From NCBI GenBank assembly GCA_026874595.1, contig CM049320.1:47194714-47258713 (forward strand): a DNA stretch of 64,000 nt, given 5' to 3'. The DNA comes from Sipunculus nudus. Its lineage: Eukaryota > Annelida > Sipuncula > Golfingiida > Sipunculidae. Positions 36,201 to 46,755 of the stretch are shown here, in pieces (positions within the stretch are counted from its first letter, which is position 1; every line of letters begins with the position of its first letter). The translations under genes and the position numbers were made by a program. The notes beneath the pieces were generated by a model that was given only the letters and a program-made list of their open reading frames with translations, was not told the origin of the DNA and did not search any database.

Positions 36201-37185
36201 CTTGGACGGCTTTCTGGATTTTGTGGTAGGGGGGGCAACCTACATACACAATTTGCCACTCAATCCATGCCTAACTTCACCCGTTCCACTCTGATTTAGG
36301 CGGATACACGTAGTCGCTTGTCGACTACCCATATTCTAGTTCCTTACTTGAGAAGAGTAAAAACTTCACCAGGTGTGAAATTGACTATTAATTCCAGTAA
36401 TAAATTATAGCTGAGATTGTAATTAGCATAATGATATTGTTTTTCCCGCATTCAACCAACAGTGTATATACTTTATTTGAAAAGATTTTTTATTTTACCA
36501 AATTTACTGAATCTTTTATTTTATTTCGGTGAATAAGATTGAGCATGTACTGAAAACTCCAATGTGCAAGACTTTTTAATAGTGATTCAAGGAATAATCT
36601 TGTAGATGCCATGTTGTGGCATTATTTTCTTTTAAATCCAGTTTAAACATTTATGATTTAAAAATAATAAAAATATATGTGTATGCATAATATAACCCAA
36701 TATGAGCTACACTCTGGATATATAATGATGCAACTTAGAATTCTAATATTTTAACTTATATTTTCAGTGTTTTTTAATACAAATTTATAAAACTTGTAAA
36801 TGAAAAAAAATTAATCAGATAAAAACTATTTTAATTGAAAAAGTGGATATGCTTGAATAATAGGCTTATATATAAACTTAATGCATTATTCCCTTGAAAG
36901 TGAAATAAAGGTATTAGTCCATTCTGTCCACTGGCCTGTCCATCTGTAAATTTTTCATATGCATCACAGTATATCAAAACTTTTACTGTTTTCCTTCATG
37001 ACAGTCTTGTCAGAGTATTAGTTTGCAATCATATATTTAGAACTTTACTATAACCAAGTAGGAGGGCCTCTTTCTTCTTAGCTTCTCATATGCTTATATA
37101 AATGAAAACCATTAAAATAGAATATTTTGCATTAGCAAAAATTTCAAACTTAAGCTGAGTGCCGTGACCCATGGGTCCCTTGTTT
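33247..37185 (+). mobile_element. Family A element (A4) with family D insertion
   Basis: Head hairpin AGCTCAGCTGACT-ata-AATCATCTGAGCT at 33252-33280, then a GTCTGTCTGTCC tract. Body of two similar ~0.75-kb modules (33350-33900 and 34015-34640), a C run at 34742, and an AT-rich tail. The 3' end is 'taagctgagtgccgtgaccc', 'atgggtcccttgttt' at 37151-37185. The length without the insertion (34941-36341) is about 2.5 kb. No coding capacity. Confidence 0.8.
34941..36341 (+). mobile_element. Family D element, complete, inserted in A4
   Basis: The 5' hairpin GTATCCGC-c-AAAAC-aga-GTTTTGCGGATAC occupies 34941-34970, followed by a (GCC)n microsatellite at 34983-35005. The body is four or so tandem ~280-bp units (starts near 35160, 35441, 35719, 35996), each made of two related ~140-bp halves ending in the palindrome GGTGGCGCCACC. 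The 3' side carries GGCGGATAC (36299-36307), the inverted copy of the 5' end, then the hairpin GTAGTCG-cttgt-CGACTAC (36310-36328) and a 13-nt tail ending CTAGTT. A sister family A copy at 62745-62780 shows the uninterrupted site AAGTAATTCCTTC, so the ends are defined to within a few T residues and no target duplication is visible. Non-autonomous, Helentron-like. Confidence 0.85.
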
Positions 37186-37438
37186 TAGTTCAGCTGAATA
37201 TAAGTCATCTGAGCTATAGTCATTGTCCTTTGTCCGTCATCAGGTCGGCCATTAACAGGGCAGGTTTTGAAACCATTTGTCTTACAAATCAGCTTATATA
37301 ATCAGTTAATGCAATTGTATAAATTGTATGAACTTGATAAACAATGTGATCTTATGCAAACATATTGCTAATTATTTTCCTGCTTCAGCAGAATATGAAA
37401 TTAAGTGATTTGCTTTGTTTGTCTATCTCTCTGTCTAG
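37186..37438 (+). mobile_element. Family A head, directly following A4
   Basis: 'agttcagctgaatataagtc', 'atctgagctatagtcattgt' with 'ttgtccgtcatcaggtcgg' is a family A head starting at the T-rich 3' end of A4. It is broken by a family B head at about 37439. Confidence 0.65.
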
Positions 37439-38180
37439 TTTTAGCGAACCTGGAGCTTATATCATAGTATCTCTTTAATGGCAGGAACTAGCATCACCAA
37501 ATTTTATTTTTAAAAATTAGTCCTATAACAAACTCTATCAGATTTTCCTTATTTTTGGGCTAACTGCATTTTCTTAGATTTAATAGGGGGAAAGCTAAAA
37601 AAACTTTAAAATCTTCATCTTTGAAACTGTTCAGCCAAATTGTCCTATTTTTCACATAAATGATCCCAGGGATAAGGGTTTTCAAGTTTGTTTCATTGGT
37701 TCCAGTTTGGCTAATTTATGCCGGTTACTGGAATTTAGTCATTTGGCCAAAATAACATTAGAATCTCAGAAACGACAGGAGCTAGCATCACTAAGTTTTG
37801 TGTAAATGTTGCAACATGACTCATGTTTGAAATTGAGGTTTTGTGGGGCCACCTTCATTGACCCGTTTATTTTATGGACAACCATATAATTTTAGCCTCT
37901 TTCAGCTTAAACATGTTTCATGAAGAAACTGAAGCTGAATGGTTTTTGCTGTCACAAGAATTATATAAGTTCTCTCAATTTTATAAGAATAGGGTTTCAT
38001 TGATTTTTGGTTGACTTATATAAAAGCTGAAGTTACTCTTGTAGCCATTACTAAGTCTTTATCAAATTTAAGGCTGCAGAAGTTTTCTTCTACAAAAATT
38101 TTCATATAACTTGTGTATCATTGCACAAAAATGATTGTATCCACAAAAAAACAAAGTTTTCCTTAATTTGAGAATGCCAA
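37439..38180 (+). mobile_element. Family B fragment (B6)
   Basis: 'gttttagcgaacctggagct' head and B body ('agctaaaaaaactttaaaat', 'tctcagaaacgacaggagct', 'tcacatgactcatgtttgaa'-like module). No 3' terminus. Confidence 0.6.
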
Positions 38181-39528
38181 ATTATATTGAAACTATCAAA
38201 TTCCATTAGAACTACGGATCAAAAATTTTAAATAGAGTTAGCTTTTCCCAAAAATCTCCCACCATACCTTAAGTTAGGTAAATACAACTTCACTCTTCAA
38301 TATATCAAGGAATGCTTCAATTTTCCATTGAAAACCCATTGTTGTTTCCCCAGACAAAGTCAGGGGATACTATGTTTTCATTTAAATTGGGGTCATGACC
38401 TTTCCTATGAGAGTGGCCTAGACCTTGAATATTTCCATATTTGGTGAAATTCACATAAAATCTTTAATATCTCACTAAGGGATACATGGAATGATCAAAA
38501 AATCAAATTGACTAAAGATCTTGGATAGCTTTGTCTTTTCCAGAAGACAAGTGGTGCCACCTTGTGTTGTTTTCTTGTTAAAATGATGTTAACGCAATAA
38601 CTTTGTAAGAATTTGAGGTACAGTCACCGAACCCACAGGTTTGATGCATCTTATCAACGGCTAGGTCAAATTTGAAAAGAAACCATGGTGGCTTGCCAAG
38701 TGTCAGTCTCTGCATCTGAATTCAAGATGGGATCCTATTCTTTGAGATTGGGGGGAGTGGTGGGGGGAGGGGGTTAATTGTTTTGGGATACTATGGCACC
38801 TGTGGTGCCAAGAAATATCTAGTTACCTTTGAAGACTGCATAATTTCAAAACCACTGGCCTGATATTGATCATATTTAATATAACCATTCCTCTATATAT
38901 TTCATATCTACATATTAGGTCAGTATTGTGTATTTTCTTGAAGTTATGTGCCCAAATGTAATGCTTTTCATGAAAAATCAGAAAAGATATTTGCTCACTT
39001 AACATAAGAATTGTTGAAGCTAGTGACTTTTTTTCAGGGATATAAATTTATGTAATCAAGATTCAATTGGGAACCCAAAATTAGATCTGAAATTTGCAAA
39101 TATATTTAGTTATTAGTATAAATATAAAATCAGTACCTTCACTTGTGCACAACTTTGGCCATGGCACATTTTTTCCTTGTAATAACCTTTGATATACATC
39201 GTAATTTTCACAGCATGTTCAAAAAGGATTTAATCTGTTGAAATCTTAAATTTGAAAAGAAAAGCTCTAAAATTAGGCTAGTTATTGAATTTTTTTGAGG
39301 TACTTGTTGTATTCACTTCCATTGTGAAGCAGCCCACTCTAGACACTGGAGATCATTCAGTGCAGCGCTCTCTGCTCGCCAGGCAGTTTTTATGTAATCC
39401 TATTACTCTTGGCCAGCCCTCCTGCAGTATAACTACCACAGAGAGCCTTTATTCCCCCCCCCCCTCCATCCCATTCAGTTGACTCTTGACAGACCTATAA
39501 AATAAATATTACAAGAAGAATCTTATTA
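38181..39528 (+). mobile_element. Family A body with an extra hairpin-headed fragment
   Basis: Family A body sequence at 38215-38340 and 38820-39480. In between (38345-38820) lies a fragment headed CCCCAGAC-aaa-GTCAGGGG and 'gatactatgttttca', like a variant of the family D head. A C run lies at 39455-39466. 39275-39320 preserves the unoccupied site where E2 sits in another copy. Confidence 0.55.
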
Positions 39529-40600
39529 GGGCCCCGCTTGACAAGCGGTGCCCTATAGTGATCACCATGTCAGTCCGTCCTTCCGTTCGTCCAACCTTCC
39601 GTCCATCCGTCCTTCCATACTTCCGTCCTTCCGTCAGTGACACTTACTTTCGCGCGTGATAACTCAACAACAACATACTGCAGCTTTCCTAAATTCATAG
39701 GGATGATTGGTATCTATAAGGGCTTCAGACCTATTGAATTACAGACCTGTTGGTATTCCAATATGGCCTACACAGCCCGATCGCTGATATTCTTTCGTGT
39801 GTGATAACTCAACAACAACCTACTGCAGCTTTCTCAAATTCACAGGGATGGTTGGTGCCTTTGAGGGCTTCAGACCTGTTGAATTACAGACCTGTCGGTA
39901 TTCCAATATGGCCTACACAGCCCGATCGCTGATATTCTTTCGTGTGTGATAACTCAACAACAACCTACTGCAGCTTTCTCAAATTCACAGGGATGGTTGG
40001 TGCCTTTGAGGGCTTCAGACCTGTTGAATTACAGACCTGTCGGTATTCCAATATGGCCTACACAGCCCGATCGCTGATATTCTTCTGTGTGTTATAACTA
40101 AACAACAACCTACTGCAGCCTTCCCAAATTCACAGGGATGATTGGTATCTATAAGGGCTTCAGACCTATTGATTTACAGACCTATCGGTATTCCATTATG
40201 GACTACACAGCCCGATCGCTGTTTTTCTTTTGCGCGCAATAACTCAACAACAACCTACTGCAGCTTTCCCAAATTCACAGGGATGATTGGTATCTATAAG
40301 GGCTTCAGACCTATTGATTTACAGACCTTTCGGTATTCCATTATGGACTACACAGCCCGATCGCTGTTTTTCTATTGCGCGCAATAACTCAACAACAACC
40401 TACTGCTGCTTTCCTAAATTCACAGGGATGATTGGTATCTATAAGGGCTTCAGACCTATTGATTTACAGACCTGTGGGTATTCCATTATGGACTACACAG
40501 CCCGATCACTGTTTTTCTATTGCGCGCAATAACTCAACAACCTACTGCAGCTTTTCCAAATTCACAGGGATTGTTGGTACTTAATTACATTCACACATTC
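39529..40600 (+). mobile_element. Family G element (G2)
   Basis: Head hairpin GGGCCCCGCTT-gac-AAGCGGTGCCC at 39529-39553, then 'agtgatcaccatgtcagtcc' and a long GTCC/TTCC tract to 39635. The body is about seven tandem units of 145 bp (starts at 'aactcaacaacaac' near 39661, 39807, 39952 and so on). Units are more alike than in G1, which suggests a younger copy. No 3' ATIR recognised. Confidence 0.75.
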
Positions 40601-40996
40601 TTTGAATATGAAATGTGTCCTTTCATATAACACTTAGGCCTTATTGCACTTTTTTCCTTATTGCATCATTAAATGGTTTCAGGCAACACATTTCATTTAT
40701 TTACACAGTGCAAATGCAATTGATACCTAACTGGATTTAACATGCTTATTAATTTTTTTTGCTCATTTTAATTTTTTAACAGCATTTTTTTTCAGTTAAT
40801 AAATAAATGTTTATTATTTTTATTTAGCTCATGTCCATTATTCTATAATTTAGAGAGTTTCATTTAAGCAGGGCCATTTCCTTTTAGCTTTTCAAATGCT
40901 AATATACATGAAAAATAAAAAAAAATAAGAAAATTTTGCATTTACTAATATTTCACAAAATTCAGCTGAGCGAAATGACCCATGGGTCCCTTGTTA
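40601..40996 (+). mobile_element. Family A 3' end
   Basis: AT-rich tail and terminus 'ttcagctgagcgaaatgacc', 'catgggtcccttgtt' at 40961-40995. Probably the end of the copy interrupted by G2. Confidence 0.75.
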
Positions 40997-41040
40997 ATAA
41001 TATGTATTATAACCTAAGACCTTTTTACTCGTTTATTCAG

Positions 41041-41170
41041 GTTTCCTGAGAGTGAAAAATTATCTCCACCAATCCTGCAATTAGATGAAGTCACGTTTTA
41101 CTACAAAAAGGATGCCAAGATATTCAGCAATGTGTGTGTGTCAGCTGGAATGGACTCGAGGATATGTATT
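41041..41170 (+). CDS. ABCF3: ABCF3 exon 6 in window: start of NBD2
   Basis: It encodes (R)FPESEKLSPPILQLDEVTFY, then YKKDAKIFSNVCVSAGMDSR and ICI. The segment PPILQLDEV-F-Y is the conserved opening beta strand of the second ATPase domain, where the aromatic A-loop residue stacks on adenine. SRICIVGENG continues into the next exon. The acceptor is 'tttattcag' and the donor gtaaga at 41171, phase out 0. No frameshift. A TIR-bounded element begins only about 26 bp after the donor. Confidence 0.95.
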
Positions 41171-41196
41171 GTAAGATCATCATCTTTACATGGTAA

Positions 41197-42204
41197 AAGC
41201 TATGATTCCTTTTACGCGGTTGTGGCTGCGGTACGGTTGTGGTTGCGGATAGAGTCATTGATATTATGAAGGACTGATTCCTTTCGTATGGTTAACGTTG
41301 TGGTCGCGGTACTTATCTGACCTGTCATCCGACAAAATTTATGTCAGATGATGTAGCGACCGATCCAACAGATGGAGTCAGAGAAGGAATCCCACTGAAG
41401 TGTATACATCACATGCGCTTCCTTGGATTATAATGTGCTTATCAGTATATGCAATGAGGAAAAATGTTTTCTGCCTGTAAGCATCGATTTAAATTAATTT
41501 TGAATATGGGAAACATTTGTCTGTCATTCACTGGTGAGTGGTCTGTCCATGCAACACATTTATCTGTTTTGATTCAAGAGGCTGGTTTCCTATCTTTTAC
41601 TACCACTTTCACAATGCAGGGATATATATATATATATGGTCCCTCCCAAAACCCTTGTCCGCATTTTTTTTGCAATAATAATTTTTAAAATATTCTTTAA
41701 AAATGCTCTTTGGCCTAATGTAGATATTCATATATTCCACTGTGTAAAACAGTGATATATCATGTAAAAAGTATTTACTTTGCAACTCTTTTGCTTTATT
41801 TATGCTGAAGGGCCGTTGGTGGCGTCCTCCCGGCACTGCTGACTGATATATTCCTCCACTGTACACTTCCATGTCTGTGGCTGCGTATGGTGTTTGTTAG
41901 ACAACAGTTATGTCACAAAGACAATGATCGGCCGGCGTCACCTTCAATTGACTGACGTCATCAGTTAGCCTGGCTTTATTATTATCTGTTCAATGGCGAT
42001 GAAAAAGTCGTAAAAACATGCAGACACGGGTACTGGGATGAACTATATATATATATATATATATATCATACATAAATATTTTATCACATATGCAAACATT
42101 GTTTTTATTGGCAACCGTGAGTGCATAAAAGGAATCAGCCTAGCCACAACCCCATACCGCGACTGCATACCATGGCCACAACCACGTAAAAGGAATCGTA
42201 GCTT
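41197..42204. mobile_element. ~1-kb element with GATTCCTTTTACG-type inverted ends
   Basis: The left end AAGCTATGATTCCTTTTACG and right end CGTAAAAGGAATCGTAGCTT are inverted copies. Each end has a second inner iteration (gattcctttcgtatgg at 41277; aaaaggaatcagcc at 42126) and both carry 'ggttgtgg' / 'ccacaacc' blocks. (TA)n microsatellites lie at 41620-41637 and 42042-42066. No transposase is visible. The target duplication is unclear (AA flanks only), so the superfamily is left open; a non-autonomous DNA transposon is the likely class. Confidence 0.7.
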
Positions 42205-43164
42205 AACAGCTGTCAGAAATCTGAGCTCATTCAGAGAGATGTGACAGTATGTTTGTTAGTGTGGTCACTATCTGGTATAGGCACACCTGGTCTTGTACTG
42301 AAAATTTACTATTTATGTATTTCATGTAACTATTCAGGTATCTTTCAGATGAAACCCTGTTCCCTGTCACGATGCTATACAGTTGTATTATCATGACAGA
42401 CTTAACCACTATATAACCTTTTCTGCATCCATTTAGGTTTCAAGGCCCTGTACATATGCATCAGCCTGTAGTGGTGTGAACTCACTGGTGTAGACTAAAT
42501 CCTCTTTAAAGTGAACACGTGTTTTATTTTTAAAAAGGTTTAAGTAGATCATCGAAAATTCATTATGAAAGTGAAAGGAGCTATGAATCTTGAGATTTAA
42601 TTATGTTTTTTTAACACAACTCATATAAACTTGTGCAGATTACAACCCTATGTCTATCACATCCTATGTAGAAAGAGACCCCTCCATTAAACAAACAGTC
42701 TTTCAAGTCAGTTCGATCATAATTTGTACCCAGTTTAATACTTATAGACCTTAACTATTTATAGATCTTAGATTTTCCATCTCTATCTTCTCCTAATTTC
42801 CCCTAATCTTGGGGCCTAATAGTAAATAGATAATAATCAAACATTCACTTACACATCATCTTTATCGTTGCTGAAGGAGCACCTAGGACAGGGGTCCCTG
42901 ATTTCCTCAACTGCATCTTTTCCTTCTTTAAAAAAAATCGCCATGTATTCCAGTTAAGAATAATGCCTCTAAGAGAATTGAAACATTTTAAACTGTTGGT
43001 TCTTCTTAAAATCCAGCTTGCTATGTTTATTTCAGTAATTATTGTACAGTGTATGTCCCTGCATATTTCTCAGGAGGGAATTGATGTATCAGCCTGAAAT
43101 TTTGTATATATGTATATCTCGATGAGCTTCAATGTATACAAGACTGGTGGTGGCGCCACCTACA
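42205..43164. other. Intron sequence, mostly unrecognised
   Basis: The region up to about 43050 has no recognised gene or repeat. 43050-43164 is the family B/D-type module 'tatttctcaggagggaattg', 'ggtggcgccacctacaa'. Confidence 0.45.
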
Positions 43165-44335
43165 ATATTTATATCTGCCACAAAAGAGAGTTTTGTGGAT
43201 ACTCTGTGTTTAGCTGAGTTCTGCCAGAAGGGCGCTTGTGTCCAGACAGATCTTTCTCAAACCAAGCATGATTGTCGGTTTACTTAGGAATTGGTTCCTA
43301 ATGAAGATTTGTGGTGCAGTGTCCATCTGTGCTCTTTTTTCAGTAATAATAGCCCATATTTCAGAAGTGGTTCAATGTATTAGGCTTAAATTGTGCATGT
43401 CCATTGATCTTGGGTACCTCCATTTCATACTCAAGACTTGTGGCACCATCTGCATTTATTTTCATGGGTCCATCCGTGCTTTGGGTCAATATTGGTCAAA
43501 CATCGAGGTCAAGGTCATAAAAAAACATAAATTATTATTTTCGTCATAACTTTTCATCATATTAGTGCTGTCTTTACAAACATAGGCTCAATCTCTTCCT
43601 CTTTACCTTCCCCAAAACTCTGAATGAGCATCTGCTATGTTCCAGTGTGTCACTTTGTCAGTATTTTGTTTTGTCAGTTGTCCTCAATTTCACCTGCATG
43701 CTGGTTCTTGCATATTACAGTTAGCAATCTACAGGCCACAGTTTTGCAGGAATACTTTTGAAACTGGTTCATCTTATGTCTTACACTAATCTCACAGTGA
43801 TTTTTCATTTTCCGTAAAATAGCCGCTAGCAGGTGCTGCATTCGTAACATTACAACATATCATTTTTTGGCCACAATTTTGCAGCAACTGTTTTGAAACT
43901 TACAGAGATTATGGAAAATCAAAATTCTTTGAAGCCTATTGCTTTTGGTCAATATAGGTTAAAGGTCAAGATCACTGAAAAATGTGAACTTTATATTTTC
44001 ATCATAACTTTGTCAATATTGCTTGCTTCACAAACGGCTATTTTCTTCCTCTGGATTTTCTGCATCACCCCGTCTAGTCATCTTGCCTCAAACTAGTGTA
44101 AGTTTGTGAGTCTGTCTGTTTTTCAGTCAATACCTACTACTTGCTGCTTCTTGTGTCTTAAAGTTTGCATTCTACAGGCCACAGTTTTGCAGGAATCACT
44201 TTGAAACTTACACATATTGTATATCAGAACATCTTCTGGAAGTCTTATGATTATTTTTCATATAGGTGAAAGGTCAGGGTCATGAAAATGTGTCAAAATC
44301 TTTTTTTTCCCTCATAATTTCATTAATGATTCACA
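43165..44335 (+). mobile_element. Family D-like element, degenerate
   Basis: Head 'atatctgccacaaaagagag' and 'ttttgtggatactctg' reproduces the family D hairpin (TATCTGCC-a-CAAAA / GTTTTGTGGATA). The body has degenerate modules with 'ccacagttttgcaggaat', 'aaaggtcaaggtcat' and 'ttgtggcaccatctgcat'. No 3' terminus; the 24-bp array follows. Confidence 0.55.
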
Positions 44336-44932
44336 TGGTTCTCATGTTTCTTTGACCAATGGTTCAAATGTTTCTTTTACCGATGGTTCACATGATTCTT
44401 TAACCGATGGTTCACATGTTTCTTTCACCGATGGTTCACATGTTTCTTTCACCCATGGTTCACATGTTTCTTTGACCCGTTTTTCACATGTTTCTATGAG
44501 CCATGGTTCACATGTTTCTATGAGCCATAGTTCACATGTTTCTTTGAGCCATGGTTCACATGTTTCTTTGACCCATGGTTCACATGTTTCTTTGAACCAT
44601 GGTTCACATGTTTCTTTGAACCATGGTTCACATGTTTCTTTGAACCATGGTTCACATGTTTCTTTGAGCCATGGTTCACATGTTTCTTTGACCTATGGTT
44701 CACATGTTTCTTTGACCCATGGTTCACATGTTTCTTTGACCCATGGTTCACATGTTTCTTTGACCGATGGTTAACATGTTTCTTTGACCCATGGTTCACA
44801 TGTTTCTTTGACTCATGGTTTGCATGTTTCTTTGCCTCATGATTTGCATGTTGTCTTGAATCATGGTTCACATATTTCTTTGAGCCACGGTCCACATGAT
44901 TCTTTAACCCATGGTTCACCTTTTGTCTCTGT
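44336..44932 (+). repeat. 24-bp tandem array (~24 units) just before exon 7
   Basis: Unit 'ttcacatgtttctttgaccc' + 'atgg', with the variable base after 'tttga' (ccc, gcc, acc). It contains ACATGT and CCATGG palindromes. Because 24 is a multiple of three, both strands are open over the array, as repeats of SHVSLTHG forward and HVNHGSKK in reverse. I regard these as by-products, since the array ends about 30 bp before an ABCF3 acceptor inside an intron and has no other coding sign. Confidence 0.92.
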
Positions 44933-44961
44933 TATTCTATTAATGAACTTCTGCATTATAG

Positions 44962-45142
44962 GTAGGAGAGAATGGTGCTGGTAAGACAACATTGTTGAAG
45001 CTTCTGTTAGGAGAACTAAGCCCTGTGTCCGGCATCAGACACGCCCACCGTAACCTGAGAATCGGTTATTTTAACCAGCACCATGTTGACCAACTTGACA
45101 TGAATGTTTCATGTGTGGAGGTTCTGCAACAGAGATTTAAAG
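44962..45142 (+). CDS. ABCF3: ABCF3 exon 7 in window: NBD2 Walker A and Q-loop
   Basis: It encodes VGENGAGKTTLLKLLLGELS, then PVSGIRHAHRNLRIGYFNQH, HVDQLDMNVSCVEVLQQRFK. GENGAGKTT is the Walker A P-loop that binds the ATP phosphates, with Thr where many relatives have Ser, and YFNQHHVDQLD contains the Q-loop glutamine. The acceptor is 'gcattatag' ending at 44961. The donor is gtaata at 45143, a slightly weak site; the exon ends with one base (AAA G|GT). No decay. Confidence 0.96.
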
Positions 45143-45218
45143 GTAATATTTTCTTCCTTTTTGAAACATAAAAATTTAAATGTTTTCATCAGTCTTAAAT
45201 TTAAACAGTATTGGACCA

Positions 45219-45760
45219 TTTTTAGCTCAGCTGACTGTAAGTCATCTAAGCTTTAGTTATGGTCCATTGTCCGATGTTTGTCCATCCGTATGGCACGTTT
45301 TGAAACCATTTGACCAACAAATCCTAATTTGGCTTACTGTTAGATGTCCCCAAGATCTCCTACCAAACTGAAACTTTGGTCACTGGGACTTTGTTCCTTT
45401 GTTCAATGATCAAAAATCTAAATTTCCTTTTAAAACCTATTATCACACTTTCGGACTGCCTAATATAAAAACCACTTATCTATTTTTCTTTATATTTACC
45501 ATAAATATTCCTCTATATAGTTCCTATGTACATGCCAGAAATGAATTATGCCAGTATATTAAATATTCAAAAGTAATGGGCCCAAACATACGGCACTTTA
45601 TAAAAAATCAGGAAAGATATTTACTCACTTAACATAATATTTTTTTAAGCTAGAGCATTTTTTTTCCAGGGATATAACTTTTATTTAATCAAGATTCAAT
45701 TGGTTACCAAGATTTAGTTCTGAATTTTGAAAAAGCATTTTATGTTATTATGTTTTTGGA
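45219..45760 (+). mobile_element. Family A element, 5' part (A6)
   Basis: Head AGCTCAGCTGACT-gta-AGTCATCTAAGCT at about 45223-45251, then 'gtccattgtccgatgtttgt' and the family A body to about 45740. The 3' portion is absent. Confidence 0.75.
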
Positions 45761-46690
45761 ATGGCAATTAACTCCTCAAAAGGTGCTTAAAGTAAGCCCA
45801 TAAAAGTGCTTAAAAGGTCCTCAAATTGGGTCAGCATAGATGTGTATAAACCCTGTAAACCCCATATCTCATAAAAAAATAGATAATTCTCTCAAAATAA
45901 TGATTCTGTCATTTGTTCCATGATCTTAGAGATAAACATGAATAAATGATTCATTTAACTATAATCATAGAGGATTAAAATTGTCTGGTGAGCGATAATA
46001 GAGGTCATAACACCTGACTCAAAATAAACTGACAGTTCTCGTCACATTGATGATCTTTTTGGCAATATATGTGTTTATAAAGAAGTTCATTCAAAATTGT
46101 CTTTATTATATAGGTCATCAGTATTGCAGTTCAGGAATATTATGAATATTATGGAAGATGAAATCACAGTATAATTTATATGAAATTATAATTTTGAATG
46201 AGTAAATTGTTGATTTTTAATATAAATTTCATGTAAATTAATTATAATATTTGTAAAATTTATAATTAACATGTATAAAATAGGAATTACATGATGAATG
46301 AATATGCTGAATTACAACAGAAATTTCTTGCACATGGTAGGTGTCGTTAGAAAGTATATTATAAAAGTTAACGATTGCTCTTACTGGTAGGCCATAAGGC
46401 ATTGTCAAAAATGATGAAAATATTTGCATCCCATTGTTAGTGTTGTCCTCGACACATTATGTAACAGCATTCTGATGCTGGTCAGAGGGCCATATGGCAC
46501 TACCCAGTAGTTCATAATGTAAACTTGCGTGATGATGCAGCATCTTCAGTCCACCTTCCATTATTTGTTACTTAATCTCAACTGCTGCTGCAGCTGTCAT
46601 CATGAAATTTTACAGATATTAATCATGTGGTGAATATGCAAAAATAAGCTTTTTATTTTGCCATCCATATGACCTACTTTCTGAAAATTT
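45761..46690. other. AT-rich intron, nothing recognised
   Basis: No gene, terminal repeat or array seen. Confidence 0.45.
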
Positions 46691-46694
46691 CCTA

Positions 46695-46755
46695 TTTTTA
46701 GCTCACTAGTGAGCTATATCCATGGTGGAGTGTTTGTCCATCATCAGTCATCACA
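46695..46755 (+). mobile_element. Short 5' fragment of another palindrome-headed family
   Basis: 'tttttagctcactagtgagc' carries the perfect palindrome AGCTCACTAGTGAGCT (46700-46715), followed by 'gtttgtccatcatcagtc'. Only about 60 bp remain before a family H-type head. Confidence 0.5.

Noticed and set aside
39750-40532. ORFs in family G with repeating 'GMIGIYKGFRPIDLQT'
   Set aside because: Products of the 145-bp tandem unit; the frame is not kept between units and elements.
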